Notes under the pieces: model-generated
Databases searched by the model: none
The model's input: the letters and a program-made list of their open reading frames with translations, nothing else
Told to the model about the DNA's origin: nothing
Program-made: the position numbers and the translations under genes
Source: Lentimicrobium sp.
GTDB taxonomy: Bacteria; Bacteroidota; Bacteroidia; Flavobacteriales; Flavobacteriaceae
NCBI GenBank assembly: GCA_022758945.1
Contig: JAEMQE010000200.1
Coordinates: forward strand, 1 to 6,597
Length of the DNA: 6,597 bases
Direction: 5' to 3'
Part shown: piece after piece, positions 1 through 5,534 of the stretch
Numbering within the stretch: the stretch's first letter is position 1
Layout of the letters: each line of letters starts with the position of its first letter

Positions 1-858
1 CGCTTTATTCAAACCAAGATTTGTAACGTTGTCACAAATAAATCGCAACTCTTCAACACCTTTCATTCCTTCTTCAGATTCAGCTAATAAATCCGAAAGT
101 TTTTCTATTTTTTCAGAAATAGTTCCCGTAAAATTGAATAAAGGTTGCACTTTTTCAATCGCAGATTCAGCAATACCTTTTTCAATCATTTCCTTTTTAA
201 CTCCGTCCTCGCCTATTTTATCGAGTTTGTCCAAAGCAACCGTAAAATCGATTAATTTATCTTTCGCACCAATAACCTCAGCAATTCCCGAAAGAATTTT
301 TCGGTTATTAATTTTAATCGTCACGCCTTCCAAACCTAATTCCGTAAAAACCGAATCGTATAATTGTACCAATTCGACTTCTTGCCATAAGGATTTTGAA
401 CCCACAACATCGGCATCACATTGAAAAAATTCTCTGAAACGCCCTTTTTGGGGACGATCGGCACGCCAAACAGGTTGTATTTGGTATCTTTTAAAAGGAA
501 ACTCAATTTCGCTTTGATGTTGAACCACATATCTTGCAAAAGGAACAGTTAAATCGTAGCGAAGTGCTTTCTCTGAAATACTTGAAGTTAGTTTATTACT
601 TTCTTTATTTTGCAATAATGCAGCATCGGCTTTCGCCAAATAATCTCCAGAATTCAAAATCTTGAAAATCAATCGATCGCCTTCTTCTCCATATTTTCCC
701 ATCAAGGTTTCGGAGTTTTCGAACGAAGGAGTTTCTATCGGTTGGAAACCAAATTTCTCGAAATTACTTTTTATAATTGATATTATATATTGACGTTTTG
801 CCACCTCAGCTGGTGAAAAATCTCTGGTTCCTTTTGGAATGCTTGGTTTCTGAGCCAT
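1..858 (-). CDS. hisS: Histidyl-tRNA synthetase, N-terminal part (runs off left edge)
   Basis: Cytoplasmic class II aminoacyl-tRNA synthetase that charges tRNA-His with histidine using ATP. I translated this frame directly: the ATG is at 856-858 and 286 codons stay open to base 1, so the stop and roughly the C-terminal third (HisA-type motif, motif 3 and anticodon-binding domain) lie outside. The N-terminus MAQKPSIPKGTRDF carries the PKGTRDF signature of HisS at residues 8-14. RYDLTVPFARYV (100-111) is the histidine/ATP-site segment. Class II motif 2 follows at about 123-150, with WRADRPQKGRFREFFQCD. Residues from about 185 on fit the variable insertion region. No Shine-Dalgarno is visible; the start is preceded by an A/T-rich leader. 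A weak promoter-like GATATTTG on the minus strand (955-962) would place the heptad-repeat inverted array (866-947) inside a 5' leader of about 90 nt. Identification is secure; the regulation is speculative. Confidence 0.96.
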   Translation of the reverse strand, partial: MAQKPSIPKGTRDFSPAEVAKRQYIISIIKSNFEKFGFQPIETPSFENSETLMGKYGEEGDRLIFKILNSGDYLAKADAALLQNKESNKLTSSISEKALRYDLTVPFARYVVQHQSEIEFPFKRYQIQPVWRADRPQKGRFREFFQCDADVVGSKSLWQEVELVQLYDSVFTELGLEGVTIKINNRKILSGIAEVIGAKDKLIDFTVALDKLDKIGEDGVKKEMIEKGIAESAIEKVQPLFNFTGTISEKIEKLSDLLAESEEGMKGVEELRFICDNVTNLGLNKA

Positions 859-865
859 TTTAATT

Positions 866-947
866 AATTACGAATTACGAATTACGAATTTCAAAAACCA
901 AAACCGATTTATTCAAAATCGTAATTCGTAATTTGAAATTCGTAATT
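866..947. repeat. Inverted array of AATTACG heptads
   Basis: The left arm is four consecutive 7-bp units: AATTACG at 866, 873 and 880, then AATTTCA at 887. The right arm is four 7-bp units on the other strand: CGTAATT at 920 and 927, TGAAATT at 934, CGTAATT at 941. A perfect 17-bp inverted match pairs 879-895 with 932-948. Other registers are possible because the units repeat. The 26-bp spacer holds a direct repeat AAAACC (894-899, 900-905) and a small hairpin, CGATTT (905-910) with AAATCG (916-921). It starts only 7 bp upstream of the hisS ATG and ends 91 bp before the permease start. Function is unknown; it could be a dispersed repeat, a hairpin in the hisS leader, or both. Confidence 0.9.
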
Positions 948-1015
948 CTCTCTGCAAATATCTTGTTTTTAAAATAAATATCACATCTTCTAAAGCAAAC
1001 TTGTAACAAAAATTG

Positions 1016-1023
1016 TAATTTCG
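1016..1023 (+). promoter_or_regulatory. Weak Bacteroidetes-type -7 box before the permease
   Basis: TAATTTCG differs at one position from the Bacteroidetes -7 consensus TAnnTTTG. It would start transcription roughly 10 nt before the permease ATG at 1039. The only nearby TTG (1001-1003) is 12 nt upstream, too close for the usual 17-23 nt spacing to a -33 element, so support is weak. Confidence 0.22.
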
Positions 1024-1038
1024 TGTCAAATAGCCACT

Positions 1039-2280
1039 ATGTTTAAATTATTTCGAGAAAACGTCCGAATTGCTTTTGGTTCAATCAAAACCCAATTGTT
1101 GCGCACCATTCTTACCGTGCTGATTATTGCCATTGGAATTACTGCTTTGGTGGGGATTTTAACGGTTGTTTCGGCATTGGAAAACACCATTTCGTCTGAC
1201 TTTGCATCAATGGGAGCTAATACTTTCAACATCAATCAATACGAAAACACAACCCGAAGACGTGGTGGCGAGGAAAGAGAAATTATAAATCCAATTATTT
1301 CCTATCCCGAAGCAGTTGCTTTTAAGAACAAATATAAATTTCCTCTTACTCAAACCTCGGTTTCATTTACGGCAACTTCCACAGCCGAAATTAAATATGA
1401 AGCTACTAAAACGGATCCCGAAAATACCATCGTTGGGGTTGATGAATATTTTATTACCAACTCAGGTTTAGAAACTAGTTTAGGAAGAAATTTTACTGGA
1501 TTTGACATTCAAAACAATACCTATAATTGCATCGTAGGCTCGGATTTTCAAAAAGGAATATTAAAGGATATGAATCCTATCGACAAAGTAATTTCGATAC
1601 GTGGGGCTAAGTTTAAAGTTATTGGAGTATTGAAAGAGAAAGGCTCCACCTTTGGCAACAGCCAGGATTTAAGGGTTTTAATTCCTATTCAGGTAGCACG
1701 TTCTCTATTTACCGCACCCAATATAAATTACACGATGAGTGTTATGGTTGCCAAAAAAGAAATGTTGGACGAAGCTATTGACAATGCCAATAGTACGATG
1801 CGAAGAGTTCGAAAATTAAGCCCGGTAAAAGACAATAATTTTGCCGTCGTACGAAGCGATGATTTGATAAACAGAATCCTTGGAATTACACAATATCTTG
1901 GAATTGCCTCTTGGTTTATTGGTATTATTACGATTCTCGGATCGTCAATTGCTCTAATGAATATTATGATTGTTTCGGTTACGGAACGCACACGTGAAAT
2001 TGGAGTTCGAAAAGCATTAGGTGCCAAAAAAAGAACTGTCGCATTTCAGTTTTTTATCGAAACATTGCTTATTGGTCAAATGGGTGGCTTGGTGGGAATC
2101 ATTTTCGGAATTTCGATAGGCTATGCCATTGCAACCGCCATGGATTTTGTTTTTGTAATTCCGTGGGGAGCAATTATGGCAGCCTTTATTACCAGTTTTG
2201 CCGTGGCAATAGTTTCTGGTTTATATCCCGCCATCAAAGCCGCTAAACTGGATCCAATTGAAGCGTTGCGCTATGAATAA
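1039..2280 (+). CDS. MacB/FtsX-family ABC transporter permease
   Basis: Inner-membrane permease subunit of a MacB-type (type VII) ABC system. Such proteins usually work as dimers with a separate ATPase and couple ATP hydrolysis to periplasmic movements that drive export or lipoprotein release. At 413 residues it has the expected layout: a short cytoplasmic N-terminus (1-20), TM1 about 21-43, a large periplasmic MacB_PCD domain about 44-285, then three TM helices near 288-315, 338-362 and 372-395. The cytoplasmic stretch ERTREIGVRKALGAKKRTV (316-334) is the hallmark FtsX coupling segment. The tail GLYPAIKAAKLDPIEALRYE (394-413) is the classic C-terminus of this family. The first ATG of the frame was chosen because TM1 starts at the usual distance from it. 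No ATPase gene (Walker A/B) and no periplasmic adaptor is present nearby, so the partner must be encoded elsewhere and the substrate cannot be inferred. The gene stands alone between divergent hisS and convergent prmC. Confidence 0.93.
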   Translation: MFKLFRENVRIAFGSIKTQLLRTILTVLIIAIGITALVGILTVVSALENTISSDFASMGANTFNINQYENTTRRRGGEEREIINPIISYPEAVAFKNKYKFPLTQTSVSFTATSTAEIKYEATKTDPENTIVGVDEYFITNSGLETSLGRNFTGFDIQNNTYNCIVGSDFQKGILKDMNPIDKVISIRGAKFKVIGVLKEKGSTFGNSQDLRVLIPIQVARSLFTAPNINYTMSVMVAKKEMLDEAIDNANSTMRRVRKLSPVKDNNFAVVRSDDLINRILGITQYLGIASWFIGIITILGSSIALMNIMIVSVTERTREIGVRKALGAKKRTVAFQFFIETLLIGQMGGLVGIIFGISIGYAIATAMDFVFVIPWGAIMAAFITSFAVAIVSGLYPAIKAAKLDPIEALRYE

Positions 2281-2346
2281 AGTGGTCAGTATTCAGTTTA
2301 CAGTGGTCAGTCTGTTGTACTGAATACTGATCACTGAACACTAAAC
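2281..2346. repeat. Inverted array of CAGT-containing heptads; possible bidirectional terminator
   Basis: Starts on the base after the permease stop codon. Left-arm units of 7 bp: AGTGGTC (2281), AGTATTC (2288), AGTTTAC (2295), AGTGGTC (2302). Right-arm units: ACTGAAT (2319), ACTGATC (2326), ACTGAAC (2333), ACTAAAC (2340). Bases 2281-2297 pair with 2319-2335 over 17 positions with one mismatch, which would be a G-U pair in RNA transcribed from the plus strand. The loop is 21 nt. The array overlaps the 3' end of prmC and provides its stop codon. Its place between two convergent genes suits a bidirectional terminator, but there is no T tract after the stem. Confidence 0.88.
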
Positions 2347-3194
2347 TCTGCCCGAATCATCCTGTAGTTTCCATAAATATCTTTCCGTAATTCGATGTTT
2401 TTGAAACCCATATTTTTGAGTAATTCCATCATTTCTCTTCCTAAATACTGATTAATTTCAAAGAACAATTGTCCTTTTGGAGATAAGTTTTTAAGTGCCA
2501 ATTCAGCAATTTTTCTATAAAAAATCAAGGCATCATTATCTTCTACAAACAAAGCCAAATGTGGTTCGTTGTCTAAAACATTTTTCTTGATTTCCTGTTT
2601 TTCCAATTCCCGAACATAAGGTGGATTTGAAACAATGATTTCGAATTTTTGTTCCAAATCTTCGGTTTCAAGAATATTTTTTTGAATAAAAGTGACGTTT
2701 ACCTCATTGATTTCAGCATTTTTTTTGGCTGTAGCCAATGCTCTTTCCGAAATATCAATAGCAAAAACCTGAGCATTTGAGATGTTTTTTGCCAATGAAA
2801 TCGCTATGCAACCACTACCTGTTCCTATATCAAGAATCTTTAATTCTTTGTCATTGCGAAAAACGGCTCCATCTTTAATAATCCATTCTACCAATTCTTC
2901 GGTTTCAGGTCTTGGAATCAAAACAGTGGCATTCACTTCGAAATTTAAACCATAAAAACTAGTTTTCCCTAATATATATTGAATTGGAATTTCTTGTTGC
3001 AACTTTTCCAAAATCGAATTCCAAAGTTGTATTTCTTCATTTGAAAAAGTCAAATCAGAATTCAAAGCCAAATCAATTCTCTTCAATTGCTGTTTTTCTT
3101 CTAATATCAAATAGAAAAAACTCTCTGCTTCGCCAGCATCGTAAATTGGCGAAAGTTCTTGAATAAATTGGGTTCTGTAATCTTTGATTTTCAT
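2331..3194 (-). CDS. prmC: Peptide chain release factor glutamine methyltransferase
   Basis: SAM-dependent N5-glutamine methyltransferase (HemK/PrmC) that methylates the Gln of the GGQ motif in release factors RF1 and RF2, improving termination. Its 287 residues match the family length. The N-terminal helical substrate-binding domain spans about 1-85. IPRPETEELVEW (93-104) is the conserved PrmC segment before the catalytic domain. LDIGTGSGCI (121-130) is SAM motif I, FAIDIS (144-149) the acidic loop that binds the SAM ribose, and NPPY (190-193) the catalytic motif that binds the target glutamine. The C-terminus YGNYRMIRAEF is typical, but the last three residues (SVQ) and the stop are encoded by the heptad array at 2281-2346, so the original end was probably altered. 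It lies 9 nt after the GNAT gene stop on the same strand, so the two are probably co-transcribed. No Shine-Dalgarno is seen; the start context is A/T-rich. Confidence 0.96.
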   Translation of the reverse strand: MKIKDYRTQFIQELSPIYDAGEAESFFYLILEEKQQLKRIDLALNSDLTFSNEEIQLWNSILEKLQQEIPIQYILGKTSFYGLNFEVNATVLIPRPETEELVEWIIKDGAVFRNDKELKILDIGTGSGCIAISLAKNISNAQVFAIDISERALATAKKNAEINEVNVTFIQKNILETEDLEQKFEIIVSNPPYVRELEKQEIKKNVLDNEPHLALFVEDNDALIFYRKIAELALKNLSPKGQLFFEINQYLGREMMELLKNMGFKNIELRKDIYGNYRMIRAEFSVQ

Positions 3195-3203
3195 ATTTAT
3201 GAT

Positions 3204-3692
3204 TTAACTTAAATCCTTCAACATCCAAACCGGACAAGAAACGTGGCCCGTACTTCCCATTGGCGAACAAATATATTCAAACCCCACTTTTTTGTAAAGT
3301 TTCTGGGCGTCGTGCATAAAAGGCATCGTTTCGAGATAGCATTTTTGGAAACCAAAATCCTTGGCTGCTTGTAAACATTTCTCCATCATTTGGCTTCCAA
3401 TTCCCAAACCACGAGCTTCCGGCAAGAAATACATTTTTTGCAATTCACAAATGGTTTCGGCTTCGTTTTCAAGTGGCGCCACTCCAGCAGAACCAATTAT
3501 TTTTCCTGCTTTTTCAACAACAAAATAAACCGATTTTGGCTTGCTATATTCCTCAAACATCAAATCTAAATAGGAATCAGCATAAGCAGTTCCTACTTTC
3601 GGAATATTTAATTCGTCAAAAACGGCTCTTATTAATTTTGCCACCGCAGGATTATCTTTTTTTTCAATTTTTCTAATGACCCAGTTTTCCAT
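3204..3692 (-). CDS. GNAT-family N-acetyltransferase
   Basis: Single-domain GNAT acyltransferase of 162 residues, presumably cytoplasmic and using acetyl-CoA; the acceptor is unknown. The acetyl-CoA pyrophosphate-binding motif A is ARGLGIGSQMM (93-103), fitting R/Q-x-x-G-x-G/A. It is preceded by the strand ICELQKMYFLPE (81-92), where GNATs usually carry a V-x-x-x-Y-V-x-P-like segment. Motif B follows as AQKLYKKVGFEYI (129-141), the usual N/A-x-x-L-Y-x-x-x-G-F ending. The tail MGSTGHVSCPVWMLKDL looks like a flavobacterial subfamily signature and could help define the substrate pocket. The ATG at 3690-3692 sits at the end of a run of nine A residues on the coding strand. A good promoter match lies 27 nt upstream. 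It is the first gene of a likely GNAT-prmC operon. PrmC partners sometimes include RimI-type acetyltransferases of ribosomal proteins, but nothing here shows this is one. Confidence 0.9.
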   Translation of the reverse strand: MENWVIRKIEKKDNPAVAKLIRAVFDELNIPKVGTAYADSYLDLMFEEYSKPKSVYFVVEKAGKIIGSAGVAPLENEAETICELQKMYFLPEARGLGIGSQMMEKCLQAAKDFGFQKCYLETMPFMHDAQKLYKKVGFEYICSPMGSTGHVSCPVWMLKDLS

Positions 3693-3718
3693 TTTTTTTT
3701 AAATACTAATTTAGAATA

Positions 3719-3752
3719 CAAAAATAGATATTGTTTGTTGTAATTTTCCAAA
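3719..3752 (-). promoter_or_regulatory. Promoter for the GNAT-prmC operon
   Basis: On the minus strand, TATTTTTG (3719-3726) is a perfect match to the Bacteroidetes -7 consensus TAnnTTTG, and TTTG (3749-3752) fits the -33 element. The spacing is 22 nt, within the 17-23 nt range reported for Flavobacterium. Transcription would start near 3715, giving a leader of roughly 23 nt that ends in the A-run before the GNAT ATG. Confidence 0.6.
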
Positions 3753-3785
3753 GATTCAAAACTAAATCCTAAACACAAAAAACAT

Positions 3786-3793
3786 TACTTTTG
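3786..3793 (+). promoter_or_regulatory. ribD: -7 box for ribD, implying a nearly leaderless mRNA
   Basis: TACTTTTG matches TAnnTTTG exactly. No TTG lies 17-23 nt upstream, so the -33 element is poor or absent. The box ends 5 nt before the GTG start at 3799, so predicted transcription begins at about 3797-3801, at or within a few bases of the start codon. Confidence 0.45.
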
Positions 3794-3798
3794 TAATT

Positions 3799-4893
3799 GT
3801 GGAAAAACATCTAAAATATATGCGCCGTTGCATTGAATTGGCAAAAAATGGTTTGGGAACAACTTATCCCAATCCGCTAGTTGGAAGCGTTATTGTATAT
3901 AATAACAAAATCATTGGCGAAGGCTGGCATAAAAAATCGGGAGAACCACACGCCGAAGTCAATGCTGTGAATTCTGTAAAAGACAAGTCATTGTTGAAAA
4001 AATCCACTATTTATGTGAGTTTAGAACCTTGCAGTCATTTTGGAAAAACGCCGCCTTGTTGTGATTTAATTATTGTAAACGAGATTCCAAATGTAGTTAT
4101 TGGAACCGTTGACCCCAATATAAAAGTCGCCGGAAACGGAATTAAAAAATTAATCGAAGCTGGCAAAAACGTCACTGTTGGCGTTCTTGAAACTGAATGT
4201 GTAGAGTTGAACAAGCGTTTCTTTACTTTCCACGAAAAGAAAAGACCTTATGTAATTTTGAAATGGGCTGAAAGTCAAGATGGTTTTATTGCGCCAATGA
4301 TTCTTCGGCAAGCGCAGACTCGAGGCAAAGCCGAACTGAACGAAGTTAATGACATAAAAAAGAGAAAACCAGTTTGGATAACTAACGAGTTTTCACGACA
4401 ATTAGTTCATAAATGGCGAAGTGAAGAACAAGCTATTCTTGTGGGAACAAACACTGTTATTGAGGATAATCCAAAATTAGACGTTCGAGATTGGGAAGGA
4501 AATAGTCCAATTAGGATAATTTTGGATAAAAATAATCGAATTCCTAAAGACAGCCACATATTTGACAACAAGATAAAAACTATTATTTTTTCAAATTTTG
4601 CAAACGCTAATGCTGGAGAAAACACTACCTTTGAGGTAATTGATTTTGAACAAAATCTCGCTCAACAAATACTGATAGCATTATATAATCACAAAATTCA
4701 ATCCGTAATTATTGAAGGAGGCGCACAGACTTTGCAAACTTTTATTGACGAAAACCTTTGGGATGAAGCACGAATATTCATTGGAAATAGTTGCTTCGGA
4801 AATGGAACAAAAGCACCAATTATTGCTTTAAAAAATGTTGAAAAACATTCCATTGGAAACGATATACTTATAATTTCTAGAAATAATGATTAA
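3799..4893 (+). CDS. ribD: Bifunctional riboflavin biosynthesis deaminase/reductase RibD
   Basis: Catalyses two early riboflavin steps: zinc-dependent deamination of the diaminohydroxyphosphoribosylamino-pyrimidine made by GTP cyclohydrolase II, then NADPH-dependent reduction of the ribosyl side chain. Deaminase domain about 1-145: HAE (51-53) and PC-x8-C (C78, C87) supply the zinc ligands and the catalytic Glu53. Reductase domain about 148-360: YVILKWAESQDGFIA (151-165), AILVGTNTVIEDNPKL (212-227) and the EGG motif (306-308). The GTG start is chosen because MEKHLKYMRRCIELAKNG aligns with the usual N-terminus (YYM-x-x-A-L-x-L-A); starting at Met8 would cut the first helix. Residues 167-183 look like a GC-rich in-frame insertion in a reductase loop that is much shorter in E. 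coli RibD, so the protein is a little long at 364 residues. Its 3' end overlaps the HAD gene by 8 nt. Neither an FMN riboswitch nor other riboflavin genes are visible. Confidence 0.96.
   Translation: MEKHLKYMRRCIELAKNGLGTTYPNPLVGSVIVYNNKIIGEGWHKKSGEPHAEVNAVNSVKDKSLLKKSTIYVSLEPCSHFGKTPPCCDLIIVNEIPNVVIGTVDPNIKVAGNGIKKLIEAGKNVTVGVLETECVELNKRFFTFHEKKRPYVILKWAESQDGFIAPMILRQAQTRGKAELNEVNDIKKRKPVWITNEFSRQLVHKWRSEEQAILVGTNTVIEDNPKLDVRDWEGNSPIRIILDKNNRIPKDSHIFDNKIKTIIFSNFANANAGENTTFEVIDFEQNLAQQILIALYNHKIQSVIIEGGAQTLQTFIDENLWDEARIFIGNSCFGNGTKAPIIALKNVEKHSIGNDILIISRNND
4297..4347 (+). repeat. Probable small repeat inserted in frame within ribD
   Basis: This 51-bp stretch encodes residues 167-183 of RibD, in the loop between DGFIA and VWIT. 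About 25 of 45 bases at 4301-4345 are G or C, against a clearly AT-rich background. It is bounded by the inverted pair CTTCG (4303-4307) and CGAAG (4341-4345), with a second pair TTCGGC (4304-4309) and GCCGAA (4330-4335) inside. The pentamer AATGA flanks it (4296-4300 and 4348-4352), like a target duplication. Removing 4297-4347 restores a plain reading frame, A-P-N-D-I-K-K-R-K-P-V-W-I-T. The insertion reading is an inference from composition and domain comparison. Confidence 0.6.
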
Positions 4894-5494
4894 TACTATT
4901 ATTTTTGATTTTGGAGATGTTTTTATCAACTTAGATAAACAGGCTACCATTAATTACTTGAAGAAATTGGGATTGACACAATGGGATGAAGACTTAGACC
5001 AATTGAATCTTCAATTTGAAAAAGGGCAAATTTCACAAGAAAACTTCCTACTTGGCATTCAAAAACACATTCCAAATGCATCTATAGATGAAATTTTAAA
5101 TGCCTGGAACGCCATTCTTCTGGATTTTCCATTAAAACGATTGGAATTTTTACAAAAACTTTCAAAAAAATATCGCTTGTTTCTTTTAAGCAATACTGAT
5201 GCTATTCACATAGAAACTTTCGAGAGAGAAAACGGAGTTTCCTTTTATAGTGATTTTTATCAATGTTTTGAAAAAATCTATTTTTCATTTGAATTGGGAA
5301 TGCGAAAACCGGATGCCGAAATTTTTAATTACTTAGTAAAAAAACACGATTTATCTGCAAAACGCACTTTGTTCATAGATGACAAAAAAGAAAATACTGA
5401 TGCAGCACTTTCGTTAGGTTTTCAGGTATGGAATTTACAAGTAGGAAAAGAAGATGTGGTAGAATTGTTTTCGAAAAAAGATTTTGAACTATGA
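4886..5494 (+). CDS. HAD-superfamily phosphatase, YihX-like
   Basis: HAD subfamily IA hydrolase of 202 residues, predicted cytoplasmic phosphatase. Motif I is IIFDFGDV (5-12) with nucleophile Asp8; the second motif-I position is Gly10 instead of the usual Asp, as in E. coli YihX (FDLGNV), an alpha-glucose-1-phosphate phosphatase. A helical cap spans about 15-85. Motif II is LLSNTD (Ser102). Motif III lies in ELGMRKPDAEIF (Lys141), nearly the same wording as YihX. Motif IV is FIDDKKEN (Asp165, Asp166), binding Mg2+. The ATG at 4886 overlaps the ribD stop by 8 nt, so translation is probably coupled. Because bacteria need a HAD phosphatase to dephosphorylate the RibD product before lumazine synthase, the overlap makes that role attractive; sequence alone fits sugar-phosphate phosphatase at least as well. 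The substrate is therefore open. The stop overlaps an ATG that opens a 13-codon ORF. Confidence 0.9.
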   Translation: MINTIIFDFGDVFINLDKQATINYLKKLGLTQWDEDLDQLNLQFEKGQISQENFLLGIQKHIPNASIDEILNAWNAILLDFPLKRLEFLQKLSKKYRLFLLSNTDAIHIETFERENGVSFYSDFYQCFEKIYFSFELGMRKPDAEIFNYLVKKHDLSAKRTLFIDDKKENTDAALSLGFQVWNLQVGKEDVVELFSKKDFEL

Positions 5495-5532
5495 GAAATC
5501 TCAATAGCAAGGATAAATTCAAATTTCAATAA
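5491..5532 (+). CDS. Possible 13-codon coupling ORF between HAD gene and yigZ
   Basis: An ATG overlaps the HAD stop in an ATGA arrangement and opens the peptide MRNLNSKDKFKFQ, ending in TAA at 5530-5532, only 2 nt before the TTG start of yigZ. The geometry would let ribosomes leaving the HAD gene continue, stop and re-initiate at the weak TTG. The peptide resembles nothing I know, and an ATGA overlap can arise by chance. Confidence 0.2.
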   Translation: MRNLNSKDKFKFQ

Positions 5533-5534
5533 AT

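Noticed and set aside
29..424. Open frame of 131 codons on the plus strand
   Set aside because: It is antisense to hisS, has low-complexity Ser-rich content and no family resemblance; the minus-strand frame is unmistakably HisS.
866..947. CRISPR array
   Set aside because: Units are 7 bp, contiguous and inverted between arms; there are no 25-40 bp repeats with unique spacers and no cas genes.
1728..2027. Minus-strand open frame of 99 codons
   Set aside because: It is antisense to the MacB permease over its conserved FtsX region and shows no recognisable protein features.
3693..3798. FMN riboswitch upstream of ribD
   Set aside because: The gap is only 106 bp and very AT-rich, no RFN-like conserved segments are visible, and the likely promoter sits next to the start codon, leaving no room for a leader.
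4296..4352. Exact 5-bp target-site duplication proving transposition into ribD
   Set aside because: The AATGA copies are 52 bp apart, which is not a multiple of three, so simple removal would break the frame; a 5-bp match in AT-rich DNA can be chance. Kept only as supporting evidence.
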